A DNA stretch of 64,000 nucleotides from Chionoecetes opilio (taxonomy: Eukaryota; Arthropoda; Malacostraca; Decapoda; Majidae), in NCBI GenBank assembly GCA_016584305.1, contig JACEEZ010001126.1:107501-171500 (forward strand), written 5' to 3'. Positions 37,186-48,541 of the stretch are shown here, one piece after another; within the stretch, counting starts at the first letter, position 1, and each line of letters begins with the position of its first letter. Under the pieces are notes generated by a model. The model ran no database searches. It saw nothing but the letters and a program-made list of their open reading frames with translations, and was not told the DNA's origin. The position numbers and the translations under genes were made by a program.

Positions 37186-38264
37186 CAGTTTTACTCAGTG
37201 CCCAATACTCAGTGCCCAGTTTTTAGACCACTTTTGCACACATCAGAGTTCGGTCCCTGTCTTTACTGATGGTTCCAAATCAGACGAAGGAGTTGGATAC
37301 GGTGTCGTATTCCCATCGTTTAACAAAGGCGTCAGCCTTCCAAGTGTTTCATCTGTTTTTACGGCTGAAATAAGTGCTATTTTATATGCTCTCATGATTA
37401 TTTTTACCCTTCCGGATGTTTCTTTTACAATTTTTAGTGATTCTTGTAGTGCTCTTCAATCACTATGTAATTTTAACTCTCCCCATCCGCTGGTCAATGC
37501 CATCCTGGAATGGCTTTATCTGCTCAAGAGGCGAGGCCGGACGGTCAACTTTTGTCGGGTACCGGCACATGTAGGTGTTGCCGGTAATGAGGAAGCTGAT
37601 GCCTTGGCAAAATCTGCAGCTAAAAGACCAGCTCTATCACATTTTGCAGTGCCGGCTACGGACCTACGCTCGGCAATCCATAGATCAGTTCACAAAAGTT
37701 GGCAAGAACGTTGGATTACTATAGGGCAAAATAAACTGCGCACCATCCGCCAAAGTATCGAGGACTGGAGCTACTGCGGTCTCTCCCGGAGATGGGAGAC
37801 TGCCTTGGCACGATTGCGTATTGGTCACACTCTATATACTCATGGGTTCCTCATGGAGGGGGGCCACCCTCCTTACTGTGATGATTGTTTGGTCCCCTTA
37901 ACTGTGCGGCACTTGCTGGTCGAGTGTCCCAGTCTTGGGGACCTACGTGTGCAATTTTTGTCCCGGTGTCGCGGGTCGGACGGTGCTTACCGTCTCTCCC
38001 TGGCATTGGGAGAGGTGTTTCTCTCCGGGACATGAAGTCCATACATTTATTGAGAAGGCTGGCCTTCTCAACAAGTTATGATGTTTTTAATATTAACTTA
38101 TGATTGTTTTTAATGTACTCTTGTTCTTTTATGTATTTCGTAATTTTCAATATTTTTATTTTATCTTAAATTTAGTTTTTTAGTTTTACTTTACATGCAT
38201 CTTTTGTAAGCAGGCGTCAATAACCCCGCAGTTGCGGCGCCTTAAAACTTTAATCAATCAATCA
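37186..38264 (+). mobile_element. 5'-truncated LINE with RNase H domain, 12-bp target duplication
   Basis: ATCACAAATACT occurs at 37174-37185 and 38265-38276, directly bordering the insert. The 3' end is a (CAAT)n tail: TAATCAATCAATCAATCAC. The open frame continues to 38035. The insertion sits in a pogo-like element. Confidence 0.88.
37187..38035 (+). CDS. LINE RNase H domain plus C-terminal zinc knuckle
   Basis: An uninterrupted frame of about 280 codons from the 5' truncation point to a TGA. RNase H catalytic residues are all visible: VFTDGSKSDEGVGYG (first D), FTAEISAILYAL (E), FSDSCSALQSL (D) and VPAHVGVAGNEEADALAKSA (H and final D). The knuckle CDDCLVPLTVRHLLVECPSL follows about 100 residues later. 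This is the C-terminal end of an APE-type LINE ORF2; RT and endonuclease were lost at insertion by 5' truncation. The absence of stops suggests a young copy, but it has no promoter or RT and is probably not expressed as a gene. The ATG at 37142 lies in flanking DNA. Confidence 0.85.
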   Translation, partial: SFTQCPILSAQFLDHFCTHQSSVPVFTDGSKSDEGVGYGVVFPSFNKGVSLPSVSSVFTAEISAILYALMIIFTLPDVSFTIFSDSCSALQSLCNFNSPHPLVNAILEWLYLLKRRGRTVNFCRVPAHVGVAGNEEADALAKSAAKRPALSHFAVPATDLRSAIHRSVHKSWQERWITIGQNKLRTIRQSIEDWSYCGLSRRWETALARLRIGHTLYTHGFLMEGGHPPYCDDCLVPLTVRHLLVECPSLGDLRVQFLSRCRGSDGAYRLSLALGEVFLSGT

Positions 38265-38602
38265 ATCACAAATACTTCACACATACAGGGAAATTAAAAT
38301 AATATGTGGTGAGGCACGGGAGGCAGGCAACATAGTGAGGCACGGGAGGACGTGAGAAGAGGTGTTTACTCTCGGGCCGACAAAGCAAGACTGATCGGTG
38401 CACCGCCGCGCACCGCCCGGTCGGCTTTGTTTTCACGGCCACCTTCCGATCTGCGTGTACATGTTCGGCTGGCCCGCCACCGAACAAAACCTCGCATTTA
38501 CCAAATTTATTCAGTAAATCCCCGCATATATCGGACTGGCAGTAAAAGTTTGTTAAAGCCGAAATTTGTTATATCGAGGTCCGTAAAAGCGAAGGTTTAC
38601 TG

Positions 38603-40270
38603 TTGTCATCTCACCACTTTTGCAATCTTCACTTTTGCATCATCTATGGCAGTAATAATTGATCGCGAAAGTGAAGACCTGACTGTATAATTATATAGAT
38701 ATACATATATGCTATATTATATCAAACTTGTCCGAATATCAACTACCAACGCCAAATGTTTGATCGTCCTCGAGTTGACTTTCCGATATCAACCTCCTTT
38801 TGACCACCTAAGCATTTATTAACCCCCTTTTGAACGTCAAGACATTTATCAACCCTCTGAAAGATCTCAATGACCCCTGGGGGTCAATATTGACTACTTT
38901 AGGGACCCCTGGACTAGATGAAGAGATGATAGCAGAAAAATTGTACATCAGTTTATGGAAAAACTTAATAAATAGGATGACACAGAGACAGGACCACATG
39001 AGTATAGCTCAGGCCCTGTATCTAGGTAAATACATACACACACACACACACATACACATACACATTTTTCAAACCATTGCTTCCCTCTCACTAGAGTACC
39101 TCAATTAAACTGATTATCATTACATTTCAGAGGCTTCTTACCTAAAAATGCTTTGACTAGAAAAGACTAGCTCTAACGGAGTGTTATGATTACCAGTATT
39201 ATTAAAAACACAAAGTGGTGCAAACGCGAGTGATTGTGAGTGACTGAAATATCAAGGTACACCCAAAGATAGTTGTCATCAACAGACATACATTTCATGC
39301 CTACTTGGTCCCCCTTCTCACACACAGGTGACTTGAGCACCTGCTCTCACTATTCAAACTTAACACTGTTTAGTTCCTGCTAAGTGCCTGGCCCCGGTGT
39401 GGCTAATGATGTGCCTTAGCAGTGGTGGCAGAAGCAGCAACGTTGTCATATCTGGTTGCTTATTACCTTCTGTGTATTCCTTAATGTGCTGTTGTGTCTC
39501 ACAACTGCTTAGCCATCACGACAACATGAATGTTTCCTGTGACTATCAATGCTAAAATTTATACATTCTGATGAATTCAAGAGTTCTGTTCAAGAATATA
39601 GTCACTAAACAACTCTGCATTGATTAACCACTCAATGACATAAAAATAACTATAATTATTCAGGAACAGTTCAACTATACTACCTATACTATACTTGCCA
39701 TTAAAAAATTATTTGTTGTTCAAATCTGGTTATAACAATATAGCTGCTAGAACAACGCCAGTGACACTGGGAAAGGAATTACACAAATATAAGAAGGATT
39801 CCCTAAAATTAATCTAATCAATAATAAATGAACAAGAGATTTCCTCTACATAACCACAATTCTTTTTCGTTCAGTATTGTGGGTACAGTTTTCTGTGTCC
39901 TACACACATTCCCTAAAACCTTTCAAATCAGTGCTCTCCAGTATAGCACTTTTTGTACCGTTGCATTTGCATGAAGAAAATAAATCATTACCTTGCAAAT
40001 AGTAAGCGTCTCTTTGTCAGTCTTCAAAGCATGCAACAGTTGTCATTCCAAGAGTTTCCAACACCAGTGTCTACTCCTGAAAGTGTGCAGTTTACTTAGA
40101 ATGATAGATATATAAACAAATAATATAGAAACGAAACAAAATAAATGACTATCACAAATATTTTCGTACACAAAAATAGTTTTGGCCACTCCACCTACAC
40201 AACATTCTCCTCATCATCATCAGCAGCTGTGGCACAGCCTTGGTCCATTGGTGCTTGGCGGTGCAGGGAT
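38603..40270. other. 3' flank of RP2; (CA)n at about 39039-39065
   Basis: No coding sequence recognised. Must contain the RP2 3' UTR in its right part (minus strand). I could not place a confident polyadenylation signal. Confidence 0.5.
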
Positions 40271-40375
40271 TCACATGGTCATGCTCATGGAGGCATAGGA
40301 GAAGAAGGCATCAATCTGCCTGAGGCCAAGGCTGGAGTCTGGAATGAGGTGGGCCGCTGCATCACCCGCCACGTG
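40271..40375 (-). CDS. RP2: RP2 last coding exon
   Basis: Acceptor TTGTATTGCAG, phase 0. Reads [20 protein letters not shown], then [14 protein letters not shown] and TGA at 40271-40273. Aligns with the C-terminus of human RP2 (SGDVDSFYNFADIQMGI). Confidence 0.85.
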   Translation of the reverse strand, partial: HVAGDAAAHLIPDSSLGLRQIDAFFSYASMSMTM

Positions 40376-43300
40376 CTGCAATACAAAGAGAAGAAAACTT
40401 TTTTATGCAGACACTGATCCAATTTTTTATTCAAACCTCTTCCACTACTGAACACTTATGGGAAATGGAAAAACTAGTTACCTCGGAAGTATATAGAAAT
40501 TGATTTACAGTAAACCCTCTCTAATTTGAACTAATTGGGGGGAGACCTGGGTCCGAATTAGCCGAAGTCCGAATTATCCGATGGTTACTTCTATTTAGCC
40601 CCTCGACACAATAAGAACTCACTAAAACATGCCAAAACAGCACAGATTATAGTACTTGTACTCACTAAAACATGACTGATACTGGTCTTGAAATGCAGTA
40701 ATACTGTACACTGAGCACTCAGCCATCACTGATAGCATCTTCAGGCAAGCCTGCCAGGGGTGCATTCAGTAGGGCAAAGTGCACGCGTGCACACGCAGGC
40801 GCTCAGTGACGTCACCATAAAGTATGCCTGGCGCAAGCTACCCTCGCACTACAGCCCGGGGAGGTGAATCGCCACTGAGTTGCCACCTTGCGCCACAATA
40901 AGGTATGTAAACAAGGGTAAAGAAAGCTTCTGCTCCTTAATTCTCCTTAATTTTTCATGTCCTGCTGCTGTAACCTTTGCTGCATTAAATACAGGGCCAT
41001 TAAAAAGTTATTCTGCGACAATATGAATCGCCCAGAGATAAATTTAGGCAGCTGCTATCTTGGTAGCAATGTAAATTGTGAAGCGTTCAGTATAGTTCAG
41101 TAGGGAGGGTGCAGGAGGGGGGGGGGGGGATAACCGCTACTGAACGCAATAGTGGTGTCACTCTGAATCAATCAATCAATCATTGGGGGCATACGCCGGG
41201 GGGCGCGTCGCCTCGCCCACCCTACGACGCCACTCCCGGGGGTCACCACGCACGAGTTCCCATGCAGGTTCCTTTCCCATACCAAGCAGCTCTCGACAAG
41301 AAACATCAACTTGCCCCAGCCACGAGCCTTGTGGGCGCCCCCTTGGCCTCCTCCACGCCGGATTGTCTCTTACAGATACAACCCGATGGGAAGGATCAGT
41401 TTCAGGGTAGCGTGCCACATGCCCATATAGCCGAAGTTGGCGCTGATGAACTATGCAGGTAATAGGCCTCGATTCAGTCTCACGGTGCAATCGCTGATTT
41501 GACACGTAATCATCCCAGTGATACCCAATGATTCTGCGAAGACACTTATTACCAAAGGCATTGATTGGTCTCTTCAAGTCACTATTTAGTGTCCATGTCT
41601 CACAACCATAGAGTAAGACAGGGATCACAAGCGACTTGAAGATCCGGATCTTTGTCCTCCTGCACAGGTACCGACAACGCCAAATACTCCCGCTGAGCGA
41701 GTCCATAACACCGTGGGCTATGCCAATCCGCCGTAAGACTTCTTGACGTGACCCGCCGTCATTATGGACTGTGCTACCAAGGTATGTAAAACTTTACAAG
41801 ATCTCAATGTCCTCGCCACACGCATGAACAGACTGTACTGCTTCATCTAGTAAGTCTCCAAATACCTGGACCTTGGTCTTGAGCCAGGAGACCTCAAGTC
41901 CCAAAGGCTTTGCCTCCTCGTGCAGCGCCTCGAGAGCCATCACCAGGACCTCCAGCAACTCAGCAAAGATTACTGCATCATCGGCAAAAACAAGATCAGT
42001 GATCTTGGTGTTGCCGACGGATGCTCCACAATCACTTTGATCTACAACCTTGTCCAATACCCAGTCCATACAAGCGTTGAAAAGTGATGGGGCAAGGACG
42101 CACCCTTGCCTCACTCCTGTATTCACAGGAAAGAAGCTGAATACACCTGCCCCACACTTCACAGCACTCTCAGTCCCAGAATACAGACCAGTTATCAAAC
42201 CAATAGTCCTTGCAGGAATCCCTCGAAGTCGCAGAAGATCCCAGAGTGACTCACGATGCACTGAGTCGATTACCGCGCGATTACCGCGCCCCCGGCCTCT
42301 ACCTCTTAACATGTTTGTGGCTAGCTTAGTTTTTACAGGGAAGGGTTGCAAACCACCCCCCCCCAACCAATCTATGTCAGGGATTGGCCTTACTGCTCAC
42401 CGTGGCCAGGGACGCAGAACCCCCTGTAGGGATTAACCCCAGGCTGCCCACTATTTAACCCATAGCTGGGACTATTTAACCCATAGCTGGGATCACTCTG
42501 AATGGGGGAACATAATCACCAAATGAGAATTATGGCAGCAATTGATTAGTCGCCGAATATGAACACGCCACATGTGACCTCACTGTGTCATTTATCTTGT
42601 GCCTATATAACTAATAAGGAGGGCATGATTTTAGCCCATCACATATATACATACACAGTAAGTAGAGCTGCTTACGAGAGAAACCAGACAGATCTCAAAA
42701 AGCTCATGGGGTGAGGGGGGGGGGTGAGACTTGTTATGTCCTTTTCTCATGACATGTCCTTTGCCAACCCCCCCTCCCCGGCTCATCTACCCTATCTCAC
42801 CCCTCTTTTTCCCTCTGACTTAGATAATTACAGTAATGCAATAGGAGTCCGTGGACTTTAGATATGAGTGTCAACATCTCTAGAAAATCAAGACCAAACT
42901 GAAATACTATTTTACTCTCCTCGCTCATGATTGATTCAAGCCTTTATACATGCATCCTGGACACTTACAGTTTCATTTCCTAATTCAGAAAAATGGTCAA
43001 AATGTTTACATCCATAATGATCAACTTGGAGTTACTACACCAACTATAAACAAAATACACAAAAATGTTACACACTTATCAAGATAATGATGCATAAATC
43101 ATCTTGAAACTCAGGCATGCATTACTGAAGGACACTCACTGAGGTACATGCCCGGTGTATGCCAGCACCCAGGCACAGCAGGGCAATGACTGGACCCCGA
43201 CTCACGGCTGCCTTGTGCTCACTGCCCTGAAACACCCGCACAGCATCCACAGCCTCCATCTTCACCTCTCGGCTGTACTGGATTCTGCAGTCAGCCTGAG

Positions 43301-46300
43301 AGGGGTTGTGAAGGAGCAGGTCAGCCTAATGAGTCACAGGACCATGAGGGTGAAGGATGGAAGCCTAGACCCGTGCTCTTAAGTGACAATTCTAGTTTAT
43401 ATTTGCCTCTGAAATGTATACTATTAGCATAATATACTCTGCTGTAAAATGTGATTATTTATATAAGCTCATTTTATGCAAAACTTAAATTTGTAGAGTT
43501 TACAACTTTTGAAAAACCTACAAAGACCTTATGCAACTTGCATTTTATACATGCTATATTATGCAGAATAATTTTATGAATATAACTTTCATAAAATTAT
43601 TCTGCATAATATAGAATGTATAAAATGCAAGTTGCATAAGGTCTTTGTATGCACAAACTGCTCTGGATTTTGTGCCATCCCACACGTTTGGGAGTTGGCC
43701 TCATGTGTGGATGGAGAAGAAAAGCCTTTAAATCTAATCTTTCTTTAAGGTCCATCAAAATGTGGAACTGAAACCCCAAGGAATAGAAACACTACAACAC
43801 ATCGCAACATTGCTGTTCATACCTATATAACAGGAACATTATGTCAAATAATTCCTGAGCAAGTGTGCTTCAGTTATACAATCAAGAACTGTGGTTGAAA
43901 CTAGTTAATTTTAAGATATTCAGAGTACTCACAACCTGTCTCCTAAGAGCCGCAATGAGTGTGGTGGCTGTCTGGTGTTGGTCGCTGTTATGTAACAGGA
44001 AGACAAGGGCAGTTTCCTGACCCAGGTAAAGCGGAGACCCTAGAGTGTATGGCACCACACTGTCCTCTTCTTCCACGCTTAGTCCCACACTGGAAGGAAT
44101 TTTTTAATTACTCTATGCACAACTCATTATAATTATATCCTTTGACATTTTCCTGTATTTCTTTAAACTATCTGTGCTGGTGCCATCAGCATCACTCTTC
44201 ATTACAAATGCAGAACATTCATGCAAGTCTATTTTAGTCACCACTGACACCTTACCTTTAAACACCCTCAGAGGGGCGACACCTATACCTTTAAACACCC
44301 TCAGAGGGGCGACACCTATACCTTTAAACAACCTCAGAGGGGCGACACCTATACCTTTAAACAACCTCAGAGGGGCGACACCTATACCTTTAAACACCCT
44401 CAGAGGGGCGACCAAAGCTAAGAAATCTTCATTTGCACCTGTCCAAGTGACTCATTCTCACATCTTACAATCCTCTCACTCCTACATCACTGCTCACACT
44501 CACACACTCCAGCACTCGGTCTTCCCATCTTATAGGATGTCGTCCTCTCATACTTCAAGCATCTATTCTATTCTTATATATTCTACATATTGTTTAATTA
44601 ACTCTCATCTATCTCCTCCATGTGTCTCAGTGCTGTGTTTCACCATCTCTGCCACACCAGTTAACTCCCTCTCCCTTACTAGTCATACCAAATCTTCTAT
44701 GCACATTCCCATTACTCTAACTATCCATTCTGCTCACACCACATGCACCCTTCAGGTAACTCATTTCCACTGCATGAATCTTTGACATCTGACATTTAAT
44801 CCATGTCCAGGTCTCACTTGCATATGTCACTGTTGAAAATATTATGCTATTCCTCAATGTTTTCTTTGCCTCTTTACTCACTGTTCTTTTTCTAATTACG
44901 TGACACAAAGATCCCATTACCTTCCTTTCATATAGAACCATAATAGGACCCTCTCTCTTATCTCCGTTTTCATGCTTCCATATGTTTTTTTTTTGTTTTT
45001 TTTTACATTTGAGCCTATAGCGACTGTAGGCAGTGGTGACCCAGAGTTCGGATGGTAGGCTCTGGAGGTTCAATTGAGGGCTGTGATGGTTGGCCCTCAC
45101 CCGTGGTGGCGCAGGCAGGATTTTTATAGTGACGCCTGTGATTAAAGGCTCATGTGAAAGAACGTTGGATGATAGAATAATGGAAGAGGTAAATGAAATA
45201 ATTACCTTGGCTCTTATTTTGTGCACGTGTGGAGGAATGCGGTAGCAGTGGTTAGCGTCTCCGACTGGCTTTCTCGATGACCCGAGTTCGATCCCCTGTG
45301 TCCTCCGATGCACTCGCAATCAAACGTCGGGGATCGAACTCGGGTCATCGAGAACGCCAGTCGGAGACGCTAACCACTCTGCTACCGCCTCCCTCCACAC
45401 GTGCACAAAATAAGAGCCAAGGTAATTATTTCATTTACCTCTTCCATTATTCTATCATTTAACATTCTTTCACATTGCATCTGGCTCCCAATTCTCATTC
45501 TATACTGATCTGCAAACTCAATTACTTCACTCTTTCTTTTCTGAAATAGCATTACTTTATTTTTCCTCATATTAACTGCAATGTTTCTCCTCACACAAAC
45601 TATCAAATTCATTTATTAGTTTTTGTAAATCTTTTTTTCGTTCTCTGCGAAAAGTACAGTGCCGTCTGCAAACACTGTGGCATTGAGCTTTAATTTTGCC
45701 TGATCTATAGTCATCTCTAGGCCAACATTTTCTACCTAAGATTTCATATCTCAGCCCACTCCATCCTCAAACAGGTATCATGATCTTGTCATTCCCTAAC
45801 CATCTTGTGTTGTTACAACTACTTGTATATTCTACAGTAGTAAAGAACCATCAACTACACATCGTTGCACCCTCACCCTCCACTCCACAATCAACACAGC
45901 CTTTCCCGCACTCTTCAGTACACCAACACAGTAGCTCTTCCCCCACACACTATACATCACCTGGCAAGGGGCTGACTCCTTGGCAAGGGAAGGGAACGGG
46001 GCAGTGCAGAGGGCTGAGTCACGGTGCTCCAGTTGGTCTCTCCCTCCACTGGCGTAAAATCATACACATTGGACCAGTTGTTGTTAAAGACACTGAGGCC
46101 AGCCTTAGCGAAGTGATCTGGTGGCAAAACAATGATACTCCTCATAATGTAGGCTCACACACCACTTGTCTCATCCCCAATAAAAGCTACCATATACCAT
46201 TAGGATCAAAATTAGAGTTGTGAAGCTAAAAAATGTATGTCATACTATTAATTCCAGGAAGACTATGCCTGTGATAGTCATCATGATGTTCAAATGGCAT

Positions 46301-48488
46301 GAGTGCAATACTACGCAAACACCCATCAAGTATCAACTGGTATTGGTGATTACAATGCTTTGTTTAAGTCTTTATTATATATATCTATTTTTACATCACA
46401 AAAGTCTGGCCAAGGGCAAAAAAAAATAGAGGTAACAAAAAGCCCGCTTAGTTGGCAGTCCCTATAAAGAAGACAGTAAGAGAATGAAAAAAAGAAGGGT
46501 GGGCCAATTTAAATCAGGTGTCTTGTCACTTCTCTCTTGAAAAAATTAAAGTCGTAGGAAGGTGGAAAAATAGAAACAGGAAGTGTTCCAGAGTTTACCA
46601 GTGAAAGGGATGAAAGTGTAAAAATACTGATTAACTCTTGCATTAGGATGATGGACAGAATAGGGATGAGAATGAGTAGAAAGTCTTGTGCAGCGAGGCC
46701 GCAGGGAGGGGGGGAGGCATGCAGTTAGCAAGTTCAGAAGAGCAGTGAGCATGAAAATAACGGTAGAAGAGAGCAAGAGAAGCAACATTGCGGCGGTGAT
46801 TAAAAGATTGAAGACAGTTAGTCAGAGGAGAGGAGTTGATGAGACAAAAAACGTTTGACCACCCTGTTTAGGAGAGATGTATGAGTGGATCCTCCCCAAA
46901 CATGTGAGACATACTCCATACATGGGCGGATAAGGCCCCTGTACAGAACAAGCAACTGGGAGGGAGAAAAAATGGACACAGATGCCACAGGACACCTGAC
47001 TTCTTAGTAGCTGATTTAGCAAGAGATGAGATGTGAGATTTCCAGTTCAGATTTTTAGTAAAGGATAGTCCAATAATGTTCATTGCAGAAGAGGCAGACA
47101 GTTGAGTGTCATTGAGGAAGAGGGGATAGTTATCTGGTTTTGTCGAGTAGATAGGTGAAGAAATTGGGTTTTTGAAGCATTGAACAAAACAAAGTTTGCT
47201 TTGCCCCAATCAAAAATTATAGACAGATCAGAAGTTAGGCACTTTGTGGCATCTCTCCGTGAGTCACTTACCGTATTTTACGGCTTATAAGACTCACTTT
47301 TTCCCCTAAAAAATACCCTGAAAAATACGACTTCCTAGACGAATGTTGTAGGAGGTTAGCTTAGGTTTTTCTTAGGTTAATTCAATTCAGCCTCTTATAG
47401 ATAGTATGCACGTGACGTCATGATCATGTGATAAACAATAACAAAGCGACTCTGGCCGTGAGGCTGGCCGAGGAACCCGGGGAAAAAGTTTACTTCCATA
47501 GTAATTTATGCCCTACCAAATACATTTATCATTATAAATGATAGACTGTTATCTTCGGAAATGTTTGTTCTATAAGATTATCACATAAAAACAGTAAAAC
47601 ACACTAAATAAATGCCATTATGAGACTGAAGAAATATGCATGAACTTAAAATTCACTTAAACTCGTCGCCGTTTAAAATATTATGAGACAGCTTATAACA
47701 TGGAGCATATCAGTAGAAGCGGAATTATATTAGCTTTCCATTGATATATTTCGTTTTCTAATACATGAATTAGCACCATGCATAAATTAGCGTTAACTAA
47801 ATAAATATCATCATCAATCAAATATCATCATCAATAAGCAAGCGCGCCACCCTCAGTACACATGTTTATGTGAGTGACTGAGCGAGGCTCTCTCTCCGGC
47901 CTCCGCTCCCTCACACCGCAGTCACCACTCCTCTCACGCACACAGTAGCTACAGCTCATTATTATTACTACTTTTGCAGTGCAAAATTACTATTATTGAC
48001 TATTGACATTCTTTATGAATTGTAGACATGGGTAGAGTGATAATATATATACTTTTCAAGCTCACAAGATAGTGGTATATATCACTGGCGTAATAAGCCT
48101 GGAAGATCGCCACCAAGCAGAGTCGTGATGTCTTTCCATTTGTGCCGCGGTATGTTATATGGACCTACAGGAGAACCTCGTTTAACCGGCATTTAAAACA
48201 ACGGCAGCCTCAAAACAACGGCACTAATCGACCCAGGCTTTTTTTTTTCTTTTTTTTTCTTTTTTTTCCCCACTGATAAACTCTGGCACTCTCTTCCTGT
48301 TTCTGTTTTTCCACTTTCCTATGACTTACATCTTTTCAAAAGAAGAGAAACAAGACACCTCCCGAACTAAATTGGCTCACCCCACTTTTTTATTTTATTC
48401 TCTGACTGTCTTCTTTATAGGGACTGGCAACTGAGCGGCCTTTGTGTTACCCATTTTTGTTGTGCCCTTGGCCAGTTCCTTGTGATAG

Positions 48489-48541
<53 letters not shown>

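Larger units (their letters stand above)
36975..38602. mobile_element. Pogo-like element interrupted by a LINE fragment
   Basis: Left end CAGTAAACCCTCACTATAAC and right end ACGGACC-type sequence ending AGCGAAGGTTTACTG at 38588-38602 are inverted repeats. The left side has TA; the right side is TT, so the duplication is imperfect. Without the LINE at 37186-38264 it is about 540 bp. Confidence 0.7.
44420..45745 (-). pseudogene. LINE RT C-terminal half, interrupted by a SINE
   Basis: Minus-strand pieces: [20 protein letters not shown] and MEEVNEI near 45600-45430, then after the [44 protein letters not shown] and [10 protein letters not shown] at 44900-44720. Weak RWFGHME-like and RGR-like traces follow toward 44500. 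Same family type as 17130-18290. Heavily decayed. Confidence 0.7.

Noticed and set aside
40145..40417. Plus-strand 90-codon frame
   Set aside because: Shadow of the last RP2 exon on the minus strand.
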